DNA of 6,878 nt from JAJNPS01 sp031426185 (GTDB lineage Bacteria; Pseudomonadota; Alphaproteobacteria; Rhodobacterales; Rhodobacteraceae), in contig JANPKV010000322.1 in NCBI GenBank assembly GCA_031426185.1, positions 1-6,878 on the forward strand. Direction: 5' to 3'. Shown piece after piece: positions 1-5,403 of the stretch. The position numbers were made by a program, and so were the translations under genes. Each line of letters begins with the position of its first letter. Position 1 is the stretch's first letter. Below the pieces are notes generated by a model, which was not told the origin of the DNA, made no database searches, and worked only from the letters and a program-made list of their open reading frames with translations.

Positions 1-2
1 GG

Positions 3-122
3 GGCGGCTCCGACCGACACGGACAGCTGACGGCAGCAGGGACCAGCCTGGGCACGCGCCCGGGGGCTGGTCGTCCTCTGCCGTCACTCAAAGACTCACC
101 AACCGACAGGGAAGAAATGTAG
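3..122 (+). CDS. Possible C-terminal end of a gene entering from the left edge
   Basis: A frame open from the left edge ends at TAG (120-122) and encodes 39 residues, closing with ...LKDSPTDREEM. The tail is hydrophilic and rich in Gly, Pro, Arg and Ser, as disordered C-termini often are. No domain is recognisable and no start lies inside the window. A strong hairpin (28-86) falls within it, and base-paired GC-rich DNA can keep a frame open by chance, so this could equally be noncoding. No function is proposed. Confidence 0.22.
   Translation, partial: GGSDRHGQLTAAGTSLGTRPGAGRPLPSLKDSPTDREEM
28..86. repeat. Long GC-rich imperfect hairpin
   Basis: Outer arms TGACGGCAG (28-36) and CTGCCGTCA (78-86) are perfect complements. 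After a one-base bulge on the left and a two-base bulge on the right, AGG/CCT and GACCAGCC/GGCTGGTC (41-48 with 65-72) continue the stem. GGGC/GCCC (50-53 with 58-61) closes around an ACGC loop. The total is about 24 base pairs in 59 nt. No T-run follows on either strand, so it is not an ordinary intrinsic terminator. It could be a transposon-related fold, a structured RNA or a recombination site. Confidence 0.7.
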
Positions 123-871
123 AGTGAGAGGAGCAAGACTATCGCGTGCGAGCATGATTCAAGACGCTCCACGTGAAGGCTGCGCTATGCGACAGCTTCA
201 AGGGGCCAAGCGCGCGCATTGTGCGAAGACAGCCGGGTAGGGCAGGGCAGGGCGAGGGAGGCCGGGGGGGCAAAAAGTCTGACGCTTCGATGCCCAGGGA
301 CCGGTGGGGGGAGCCATGCGGAGGTTTTTTTCTTAACGATTGGGATTTTGGCGCATCATTCCGAGGTGATCCGCCAAATGCTGAGTTGAACTACTGAACG
401 CATTGGAGAGTGCAAAAATTAGCAATTACATTCAATGGCTTCTAAGGTGATCAACGCTGTAGATCTATACCGGTGCGCCGGGTTGGCGAAATTGACGATA
501 ACTCGAGGCATTTATTTGTCCGAGCTCTACGAGCTTGTTGCGTCGGCTTCTGTCGCTTCATGTTGGCGCGATCATGCCCTGGCCGGACGGTTCCATCTTC
601 AGGTCAGGTTCCTCGCACCGGTCACGGAGCCCGATGATCCACTATCGGTGATTCCTTTTTGCCACTTAGTCAGAGTGATCAGCTGGTCCGGTAAACGTCG
701 CGTTTGCAATCTCGGCCCAAAGCGGCCAGTTGGGACGATCACGGCGCCGCGACGCAGCTTCGCCAAATCGGCCGGTGGAACTCGCCGCGGCGAAATCAAC
801 CATGACGTGTCTGCAGTGCCGGATCCTTCAGACCTTCGCCTGGGAATAAGGTTGAAGAGCCGCGACACCGG
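123..871. other. 749-bp stretch without a convincing gene
   Basis: No frame here has a good ribosome binding site together with a protein-like sequence along its length. The most protein-like short frame is on the minus strand at 803-666: 45 codons from ATG to TAA, including RPNWPLWAEIANATFTG. It has no Shine-Dalgarno sequence and may be the end of a decayed gene. Other open frames crossing 435-1118 (plus) and 599-868 (minus) are low complexity or are shadows of the dehydrogenase. The G-rich motif at 235-270 and a T7 tract at 325-331 without a stem are the only other notable elements. Confidence 0.5.
235..270 (+). other. G-quadruplex motif, six G-runs
   Basis: Runs of three or more G begin at 235, 240, 245, 250, 256 and 264, separated by TA, CA, CA, CGA and AGGCC. 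Four runs with two- to three-base loops are enough for a stable parallel G-quadruplex; six give redundancy. The first five runs are spaced almost evenly, every five to six bases. No adjacent gene is identified, so a role is not assigned. It may simply reflect local G-skew, as another six-G run occurs at about 306-311. Confidence 0.65.
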
Positions 872-1945
872 TCATGGCGTGATCGCAACCTTCAGTACGC
901 CGTCGCGCTGGTTCGCGAAGAGATCGTATGCTGCCTCGATGGCGTCCAACGGAAAGCGGTGGGTGACCATCGCGCCAAGGTCCACCTGGCCGGATTCGAT
1001 GACCGACATCAGTCGCCGCATGCGTTCCTTGCCGCCCGGACAGAGCGTGGTGATGATCGTGTGGTCGCCCAGCCCTGCGACGAAGGCGTCCAGCGGGATT
1101 TTCAGATCGCCGGAATAGACCCCGAGGCTCGAGAGCGTGCCGCCCGGCCGCAGCACCCGAAGCGCCGCCTCGAATGTGGACTGCAGCCCCAGCGCCTCGA
1201 TGGCGACATCGACGCCGCGACCGTCCGTGAGCCGAAGGATCTCGTCCACCGGATTTACCTTGGAGAAGTCCACCACCTCATGCGCCCCCATCCTGCGCGC
1301 CATGTCCAGCCGCTCGGGCACGCGGTCCACCGCGATGATCTTCGCGGCCCCCATCAGTCGCGCGCCCGCCGTTGCACAGAGCCCGATGGGCCCCTGGGCG
1401 AACACTGCCACCATGTCGCCGATGCGGATCTTGCCACTCTCGGCACCGCCGAAGCCCGTGGACATGATGTCGGGGCACATCAGCACCTGTTCGTCGCTCA
1501 GGGCTCCCGGCACCGGCGCGAGGTTGGCCATGGCGTCCTGAACCAGGATGTATTCGGCTTGGGCACCGTCAATGGTGTTGCCGAACTTCCAGCCACCGAG
1601 TGGTTTCCAGCCGTGCTTCGTGCCCGCTCCGTCCTGCGAGCAGCGTCCGCACTGGCAGGCGTTCGACCACATCGAGGGGGTGATCGCGCCGGCGATGACT
1701 CGCTGCCCTTCGGCATAACCCTGCACGGCCGAGCCCAACTTTTCGATCACGCCCACAGGCTCGTGACCAATGGTCAGGCCCTTCGCCACCGGATACTCGC
1801 CCTTCAGGATGTGCACATCAGTCCCACAGATCGTGGTCGTGGTGATCCGCACCAGCGCATCGAGCGGGCCGACATTCGGGATCGGCTTATCCTCCAGCAC
1901 GATCCGCCCGCGTTCCACGAATACCGCCGCCTTCATCATCGCCAT
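872..1945 (-). CDS. Zinc-dependent medium-chain alcohol dehydrogenase
   Basis: Probable NAD(P)-dependent oxidation of an alcohol to a ketone or aldehyde, in the cytoplasm. The 357 residues are full length for the medium-chain dehydrogenase family. An N-terminal GroES-like domain carries the catalytic-zinc ligands C40 (TICGTDVH), H61-E62 (GHEPVG) and D159 (CPDIMSTGFGGAE). The Rossmann domain has AQGPIG near 185 and IIAVDR near 204-208; the Asp at 207, at the end of the second strand, favours NAD over NADP. The blocks GGWKFGNTIDG and LCPGGKERMRRL resemble the secondary alcohol (isopropanol) dehydrogenase branch known from Clostridium beijerinckii and Thermoanaerobacter. The structural-zinc loop shows only three Cys (97, 99, 102), so a full four-Cys site is doubtful. 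GGGAGA six bases before the ATG at 1945 supports this start. A longer ATG at 2005 adds 20 residues not expected in the family, though it overlaps a preceding TGA as ATGA. The substrate is unknown. Confidence 0.93.
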   Translation of the reverse strand: MAMMKAAVFVERGRIVLEDKPIPNVGPLDALVRITTTTICGTDVHILKGEYPVAKGLTIGHEPVGVIEKLGSAVQGYAEGQRVIAGAITPSMWSNACQCGRCSQDGAGTKHGWKPLGGWKFGNTIDGAQAEYILVQDAMANLAPVPGALSDEQVLMCPDIMSTGFGGAESGKIRIGDMVAVFAQGPIGLCATAGARLMGAAKIIAVDRVPERLDMARRMGAHEVVDFSKVNPVDEILRLTDGRGVDVAIEALGLQSTFEAALRVLRPGGTLSSLGVYSGDLKIPLDAFVAGLGDHTIITTLCPGGKERMRRLMSVIESGQVDLGAMVTHRFPLDAIEAAYDLFANQRDGVLKVAITP

Positions 1946-1951
1946 CGTCCA

Positions 1952-1957
1952 TCTCCC
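1952..1957 (-). promoter_or_regulatory. Ribosome binding site deciding the dehydrogenase start
   Basis: On the minus strand GGGAGA lies six bases before the ATG at 1945, which begins MAMMKAAVF. This favours 1945 over the upstream ATG at 2005. Two further in-frame ATGs at 1939 and 1936 lie twelve or more bases from this site and are less well placed, although the family N-terminus usually begins at the MKAAVF position. Confidence 0.6.
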
Positions 1958-2073
1958 ATGTAGATCTGTTGCGGCGAGAGTCTCAGCAGCGGAAGGAGCT
2001 GTCATTGAGGCAGATCAATCCCTCGCTTTGGCTCTGAAACGTCGACTGTTCGTCGCTGGGCAGTCTTGAAGCC

Positions 2074-2103
2074 GAAGATCAGGCCGAACTTCTGCTGATC
2101 TTC
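2074..2103. repeat. 9-bp perfect inverted repeat
   Basis: GAAGATCAG (2074-2082) and CTGATCTTC (2095-2103) form a perfect stem with a 12-base loop. A GC-rich CCCCG/CGGGG pair around GTGCGCAC follows immediately. It sits about 130-160 bases upstream of the dehydrogenase start on the minus strand, where it could act as an operator or attenuating fold, but it also lies inside the broken open frame at 2002-2406. Confidence 0.5.
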
Positions 2104-2228
2104 CCCGGGTGCGCACGCGCGGGGTCCGGCCGCTTATCCTGGCGCGTTTGGTCGTAAAAGGAAGGTTCGCAAGGCTTTCGGCCCGATGTCCTCGGCGACG
2201 TTGTGGCATGTGGCCCCGTCGAAACGAA

Positions 2229-2303
2229 GCGACAGAAACCTTCGGGCGACCGACCGACAGCCCCCTATTCCGACGGCGATGGCGAACGCCAGGTTTCTGT
2301 CGC
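2229..2303. repeat. 13-bp perfect inverted repeat with a 49-nt loop
   Basis: GCGACAGAAACCT (2229-2241) and AGGTTTCTGTCGC (2291-2303) are exact reverse complements. Inside the loop GGCG (2245-2248) and CGCC (2287-2290) can extend the stem after a three-base bulge. It lies between the divergent dehydrogenase and secreted-protein genes. It could be an operator, a structured leader or the trace of a small element; there is no T-run after it. Confidence 0.7.
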
Positions 2304-2483
2304 GGCTGTAGTTGGTAATGACTTGCGGCAGACCAAGACCCAATTTCCATATGCGAACGACCGCAGTCGACGCTGCAAGAGCAAAAAAGTTGATTAGCTG
2401 GAAAAATCAGGCAAACTCGAAATCAAGCGGCGGGTCATATTTTCGCCCGCCCGTTGAGACGATTTATTTTAGGATGAAATATT

Positions 2484-2903
2484 ATGAAACGCATCTATGC
2501 GGGCGCTGGTCTGCTATTTCTATCGGCTGCCATCGCCTATTCTGAACCCTTAACGTGCGAGCGCGCGCTTTGTACCTACGAGGTGCAGGTAGCCTCGGTC
2601 GCCGCTGACAAGTTCTATGGCTTGCTATTCGGGGCGCCTCATGGGGAGTGTCGACAGTTGCGCTACCGGGTTGAGACTGAGGCTGGCGTCCTCCTCGGGA
2701 AGTCGCAGCCACTTGCCGCGGGTGAGGTGGCGGTGGTGCGGATCGGAACAGGGTTCTCGCGTGGCGTACATACCCTGTTGGTAACCGCCGAAGGCTGCTG
2801 CGAGGCCCCGATCCTCGCGCGCCGCGTGACGCTGCGCAAGCCTTCGCCCGATCACGGTTGGCGGGCGACCTTAATTGTCGCGTCGATGCCTAAGGCGTGC
2901 TAG
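2484..2903 (+). CDS. Small secreted Cys-rich protein of unknown function
   Basis: The protein has 139 residues. Residues 1-20 look like a Sec signal peptide: MKR, then a hydrophobic core (IYAGAGLLFLSAAIA), with likely cleavage near AYS-EPL. The mature part of about 119 residues has six Cys (25, 30, 56, 105, 106 and the final residue 139), enough for three disulphides, which fits export to the periplasm or beyond. The middle alternates hydrophobic and polar residues (VLLGKSQPLAAGEVAVVRIG; HTLLVTAEGCCE), suggesting a small beta-rich fold. AGGA at 2471-2474 is nine bases before the ATG and supports the start. The upstream 80 bases are AT-richer than the gene. No family is recognised. No terminator is visible after the stop, and a GTG at 2897 overlapping the stop could begin a 75-codon frame, which I do not trust. 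Confidence 0.75.
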   Translation: MKRIYAGAGLLFLSAAIAYSEPLTCERALCTYEVQVASVAADKFYGLLFGAPHGECRQLRYRVETEAGVLLGKSQPLAAGEVAVVRIGTGFSRGVHTLLVTAEGCCEAPILARRVTLRKPSPDHGWRATLIVASMPKAC

Positions 2904-3500
2904 GTGTCTGCTTCATCCGCAGCATTCCTGTCTGTCTGCAGCCGATCGAGAACAAGCAGCCGGGAAGCGAGGGCTGCCAGTTCTGCCAAAATGTTCTCGC
3001 CATAGAAAGCAGAGTCTCATTGGGGACGCGGGTGTCAGAAGAAACCAGCAGAAGCTCATTCTGGTGGGGCAGAGGGCAATTAGGATTTCCGGATGAACAA
3101 ACGGTCCCCTTTCCGCCACTTTAAGAGGGGCCCGGAGAGCATCCGCCTGGCGGCGCCGGTGACATGGGCAGTTTTCCCTATGCACCGCCGAGCATCCTTC
3201 TGCCAGCGTATTGTCCACACTTTGCGACCCAAGGAGGCGCAAGGTCGACCAGCGCCAGATGGTAGGCGGTTGCGGCTGGCATAGGTGGTCAGGTAGACCC
3301 GTCCGCGGTCCCGACCATGGTCCAAAATGAGCCTGTCATCCGGCTCAGTATGCCGATGATGCAAGGTTAGCGATTCTGCATGGAGATAGCTGTTCCATCC
3401 CGGATGATCACATAGCCTCGCAGCACTCTGTTCTGCCGATGCCTCCCCACGGCAGCCTCCTGTTCCGACATCTGGAACAAACTGTTTCCACGGAAGATCA
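2904..3500. other. Stretch with decayed or doubtful frames
   Basis: No complete, well-started gene is seen. Several fragments read like protein. On the minus strand, about 3025-2910 gives ENILAELAALASRLLVLDRL to a TAG, with no in-frame ATG. On the plus strand, about 3332-3506 is open and gives ...HGSLLFRHLEQTVSTEDQH, again without a normal start. On the minus strand, 3504-3367 is a 45-codon ATG-to-TAA frame (MLIFRGNSLFQMSEQ...) without a Shine-Dalgarno sequence, whose ATG overlaps the dyad at 3502-3517. The mix suggests gene remnants. Confidence 0.45.
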
Positions 3501-3501
3501 A

Positions 3502-3517
3502 CATTAGTATTGCTAAT
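3502..3517 (-). promoter_or_regulatory. ATTAG-N5-CTAAT dyad, candidate operator copy 1
   Basis: Read on the minus strand the site is ATTAGCAATACTAATG. The arms ATTAG and CTAAT are perfect inverted repeats. It matches 15 of 16 bases of the site at 5404-5419. It lies in an AT-rich patch, overlapping the -35-like element of the candidate small-RNA promoter. This is the size and symmetry expected of a dimeric repressor site; the regulator is not known. Confidence 0.45.
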
Positions 3518-3537
3518 AGTCCATTAGATGATATCAA
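3510..3537 (+). promoter_or_regulatory. Candidate promoter for a short plus-strand RNA
   Basis: TTGCTA (3510-3515) and TATCAA (3532-3537), 16 bases apart, each match four of six bases of the sigma70-type consensus. A start near 3544 would give a transcript of about 85 nt to the terminator at 3594-3628. The -35 element lies inside the ATTAG dyad, so a bound protein would block it. Weak by sequence alone; it gains support from the orphan terminator downstream. Confidence 0.3.
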
Positions 3538-3543
3538 TAACAC

Positions 3544-3628
3544 ATGAATTCTACGCTAAATTGTCTTCTCTGATCGTCCCTTCAATTAGTACTGGCCGCG
3601 TGAATTCCCCTCACGCGGCCATTTTCTT
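3544..3628 (+). ncRNA. Candidate small RNA ending at an orphan terminator
   Basis: A strong intrinsic terminator (3594-3628) has no plausible protein gene in front of it on the plus strand: the only ATG frame (3544) stops after nine codons. Between the promoter-like pair and the terminator lie about 50 AT-richer bases followed by the GC stem with a C-rich loop (ATTCCCC). This layout is typical of trans-acting bacterial small RNAs. The 5' end is inferred only, and no known RNA family is recognised. It could instead be the 3' end of a lost gene. Confidence 0.35.
3594..3628 (+). terminator. Rho-independent terminator
   Basis: GGCCGCGTGA (3594-3603) and TCACGCGGCC (3611-3620) form a perfect 10-bp stem with a seven-base loop, followed by ATTTTCTT. 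The T-rich tail is only on the plus side. On the minus strand the stem lies about 65 bases past the stop of the gene at 3684-3914 but lacks a T-run there, so it would serve that gene poorly. Confidence 0.8.
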
Positions 3629-3683
3629 AGCAGGAGTGCGCGCTCTTGTTGGTGCGCTTCCAAGTTATGCTGTCGCGGATACA

Positions 3684-3914
3684 TTAACACGATAAATCAA
3701 TCGATTGAGAATTTCCTTGGGTACCGCGCGGCGCTGCGGTACGAGCGGTCTCGCACGCGATTTCGATGACATGCAGGCATGTTGATGCACCGCCTGGACC
3801 AAACCAACGGACTACCCGACAGGCAAGTTCGAAAATGCAGTCGTGAACCGCTTTAGGGTCATCAAAGTTGCCGAACATGATCCCATAGGCTCGCTTCAGA
3901 GGCAGGGTGGTCAT
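3684..3914 (-). CDS. Small protein of unknown function
   Basis: The 76-residue frame begins MTTLPLKRAYGIMFGNFDDP and continues with a mixed helical-looking middle (KAVHDCIFELACRVVRWFGPGG) containing several Cys and His. AAGGA seven bases before the ATG at 3914 supports the start. The frame stays open upstream with an ATG at 3935 and GTGs at 3971 and 3974, which would add up to 20 residues (MVTSKDGEILTRLMHSKEWR) that also read like protein, so a longer form is possible. It diverges from the gene at 4015 across about 100 bases. No signal peptide, membrane segment or known domain is seen. Confidence 0.5.
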   Translation of the reverse strand: MTTLPLKRAYGIMFGNFDDPKAVHDCIFELACRVVRWFGPGGASTCLHVIEIACETARTAAPRGTQGNSQSIDLSC

Positions 3915-4014
3915 CCGCCATTCCTTAGAGTGCATCAAGCGCGTCAAGATTTCGCCATCTTTGCTGGTCACCACCTGTTTTGGGTCGTGGGGGCTTCTTG
4001 ATGGAGAAAGTCAG

Positions 4015-4209
4015 ATGAGCCACGCAGACTATCTTAAGGGCCTCATTTACGAGGACTTTCTGGATTCGATCGCGTCCGTTCGCACGGGCACACATCCCGC
4101 CACCGCGTTCCGTGACCATGAGGCGCGGGTCGCTCGGCTCCGGATGCAAGTAGCTGCAGCAAAGACGGGCCACATCCGTCACGGCGCGCAACTTTCTCTG
4201 GTCGCCTGA
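4015..4209 (+). CDS. Small hypothetical protein
   Basis: The 64 residues begin MSHADYLKGLIYEDFLDSIA and then become a likely amphipathic, basic helix (ATAFRDHEARVARLRMQVAAAK). GGAGA (4003-4007) is seven bases before the ATG, a good ribosome binding site. The N-terminal third is acidic and the rest basic, as in small DNA- or protein-binding adaptors, but no family is recognised. It shares a 100-base divergent intergenic region with the gene at 3684-3914, so both may respond to the same control. The frame is open further upstream to 3907 without a better start. Confidence 0.5.
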   Translation: MSHADYLKGLIYEDFLDSIASVRTGTHPATAFRDHEARVARLRMQVAAAKTGHIRHGAQLSLVA

Positions 4210-4303
4210 CCGCAGGGTCACCAGCTCGTAACTGCGCGAACAGCGAGCCGCTGACTCCTATGTACATGAAGACAAGTTAAGACCGGGAAAGTGAAGAGTG
4301 GAT

Positions 4304-4498
4304 ATGTCGAAACGGAAGTTCAGCTGTGGGCTCAAGATCGAAGCCGGCAGGCTTGTGACGGACCGAGGTGTACTGGTGGCACTGTCCGCCCGTGACCTCA
4401 ACATCGAGGTCAGCGTGTTGCGTCGCTGGACCCTGCGAAGGCCGTTTCCGGGAATGGGCGGCGGCTCTAAGCTTACCCAACCTAGCCTGCAGTTTTAG
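4304..4498 (+). pseudogene. Decayed IS3-family transposase OrfA remnant
   Basis: The first 45 residues (MSKRKFSCGLKIEAGRLVTD, then RGVLVALSARDLNIE and VSVLRRW) match the helix-turn-helix start of IS3-family OrfA proteins, whose usual form is close to KRRKFSAEFKxEAVRLV...GVSVAQAARDLDV...VLRRW. Here SAEF has become SCGL and AQAARDLD has become ALSARDLN. After LRRW about seven residues normally present before the AFPGQG-like segment are missing (RRPFPGMG follows), then the frame ends. The usual coiled coil, the frameshift window and the DDE-bearing OrfB are absent, so it cannot transpose. No terminal inverted repeats were found. GTG at 4298 or ATG at 4304 opens the frame. Confidence 0.72.
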
Positions 4499-4775
4499 CT
4501 CTCGCGGTCGTCTCCGTGACGCTCCAGCCTGGTGCGACTGATCCTGCACATCCTGGCCGCGGCAGCGGCGGATGGGCAAAGAGGCGCCGGGCTTCTGGCG
4601 TCAAACCATACGCCGTTGCATAGCGCGCCAGCTCGGTTTCAAGCGCGGCGATGCGTGCAAGTAGCTGTTCCTGATCCCAAGCATTTTCTGCCTTGCCTGA
4701 TCGGACAAGTTGCATGAGGCGTGCCGACAATGCCCAGACCTTACGCATCTGCGGCACCGTTCTGACCTGTCTCAT
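4482..4775 (-). CDS. Small coiled-coil protein, last of a three-gene cluster
   Basis: The 97 residues begin with a basic helix (MRQVRTVPQMRKVWALSARL), then a likely coiled coil at about 34-57 (DQEQLLARIAALETELARY), then a Pro/Gly-rich tail. AGGGG five bases before the ATG supports the start. The first 35 bases overlap the end of the two-membrane-segment gene in another frame, suggesting translational coupling. The last 17 bases overlap the IS3 remnant on the other strand, so the C-terminal tail may be a by-product of that insertion and the native protein may have been different. No family is recognised. Confidence 0.5.
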   Translation of the reverse strand: MRQVRTVPQMRKVWALSARLMQLVRSGKAENAWDQEQLLARIAALETELARYATAYGLTPEARRLFAHPPLPRPGCAGSVAPGWSVTETTARAKTAG

Positions 4776-4965
4776 TCAAACCCCTGCCGCCGGCGCAACC
4801 TGCATTAGGTCGACCGGAAGAAAGACAGACCGGGGCGAGGACCGTCACCACCGATACGATGATGCTGGACAGAAAGAGAGCGGGCAACAACGACCAAAAG
4901 AACAGATAGGAACCGAGAAAACTCGCGACACCTGCGATTAGCCCGATCAGAACATAGCCAAACAT
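4741..4965 (-). CDS. Small inner-membrane protein with two membrane segments
   Basis: The 74 residues start MFGYVLIGLIAGVASFLGSY. Two hydrophobic helices are visible at about 4-27 and 30-48, joined by a tight LLP turn, followed by a polar Gly/Asn-rich tail. GGAGG eight bases before the ATG at 4965 fixes this start; a GTG at 4980 in the same frame overlaps that site and is unlikely. Size and layout recall holins and small membrane accessory proteins, but no signature supports either. Its stop lies 35 bases inside the next gene and it starts 63 bases after the previous one, so the three probably share a transcript. Confidence 0.5.
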   Translation of the reverse strand: MFGYVLIGLIAGVASFLGSYLFFWSLLPALFLSSIIVSVVTVLAPVCLSSGRPNAGCAGGRGLNETGQNGAADA

Positions 4966-5028
4966 TCCAACAACCTCCACTCAACACGCTCCCAGAGCGC
5001 TGCACCGATCACTGCATCAACTGTCGCC

Positions 5029-5205
5029 TCACCTCCGTAGGGTAAGGCGGCTCTTCTGCTTGGAATTGGTGCCCGAGCGCCAATCGAGATGCGCCAGAAG
5101 GGCCCTCGTCCTTGCGGTCTCCAGGTCACGTCGCGTGATGCGCACCCACAGCGCGGAGAACAGCGCCAGAACCACAGCACTCGTCACATAAACCGTTGCA
5201 ATCAT
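5029..5205 (-). CDS. Very small single-pass membrane protein
   Basis: The 58 residues open with one hydrophobic segment (MIATVYVTSAVVLALFSALW, residues 1-20), then a strongly basic tail with an amphipathic helix (RITRRDLETARTRALLAHLD) and a Lys/Arg-rich end. The positive-inside rule puts the tail in the cytoplasm. AGGT five bases before the ATG is a weak but acceptable ribosome site. The frame continues upstream to 5337 with unlikely sequence, so the internal start is chosen. It heads the cluster 5205-4482. No family is recognised. Confidence 0.42.
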   Translation of the reverse strand: MIATVYVTSAVVLALFSALWVRITRRDLETARTRALLAHLDWRSGTNSKQKSRLTLRR

Positions 5206-5403
5206 CACATCACCTACCTTCACTTCTACTTCGCTTCTCGGACGGAAGTCTCGATTGCACGCTGCGCTCGAGACCGCCCAGTCCTTCTCACCTTGACCAC
5301 CAGTCTCTGCCGGACACCGCACACCACGATCACTCAAAAACAGCGTCAGGCAGGTCAGTCACTCGTTACTCGAACCCGTACGACTCACTACACTATGAAG
5401 CTA
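5206..5403. other. Region upstream of the small-membrane-protein cluster
   Basis: This is the probable 5' untranslated and promoter region of the minus-strand cluster. No convincing -35/-10 pair was found. It contains a 12-base stretch at 5379-5390 identical to the recognition part of the T7 promoter, within a run of short ACTC-type repeats. Confidence 0.3.

Larger units (their letters stand above)
2002..2406 (-). pseudogene. Possible decayed open frame upstream of the dehydrogenase
   Basis: One minus-strand frame stays open for about 135 codons from 2406 to the TGA at 2004-2002, except for a single TAA at 2136-2134. The upstream part contains hydrophobic protein-like stretches (FFALAASTAVVRIW; NLAFAIAVGIGG). 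The downstream part ends with KFGLIFGFKTAQRRTVDV. No ATG with a ribosome binding site opens it; a TTG at 2343 is the only candidate start before the TAA. Its final TGA overlaps the upstream ATG (2005) of the dehydrogenase, as in translationally coupled genes, which hints at a former operon partner. No family is recognised, and chance openness in GC-rich DNA is a real alternative. Confidence 0.25.

Noticed and set aside
325..331. T7 tract as a possible terminator
   Set aside because: No stable stem lies directly before it.
599..868. 89-codon minus-strand frame just after the dehydrogenase stop
   Set aside because: GTG start without a ribosome site, and a low-complexity Arg/Ser/Gly-rich sequence.
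435..1118. 227-codon plus-strand open frame
   Set aside because: Its second half is the antisense shadow of the dehydrogenase, and the first half has no ribosome site and no protein-like pattern.
959..1963. 334-codon plus-strand open frame
   Set aside because: It is entirely antisense to the dehydrogenase, and its His/Arg-rich composition is typical of a shadow of GC-rich coding DNA.
2897..3124. 75-codon plus frame overlapping the stop of the secreted-protein gene
   Set aside because: GTG start without a separate ribosome site, and a sequence that does not look like a folded protein despite a CQFC motif.
3209..3217. TTGTCCACA as a DnaA box
   Set aside because: A single near match, with no cluster, AT-rich unwinding region or replication gene nearby.
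5345..5380. GGGTTCGAGT on the minus strand as a tRNA T-arm
   Set aside because: The flanking bases do not form the T stem, and no acceptor or anticodon arms can be built.
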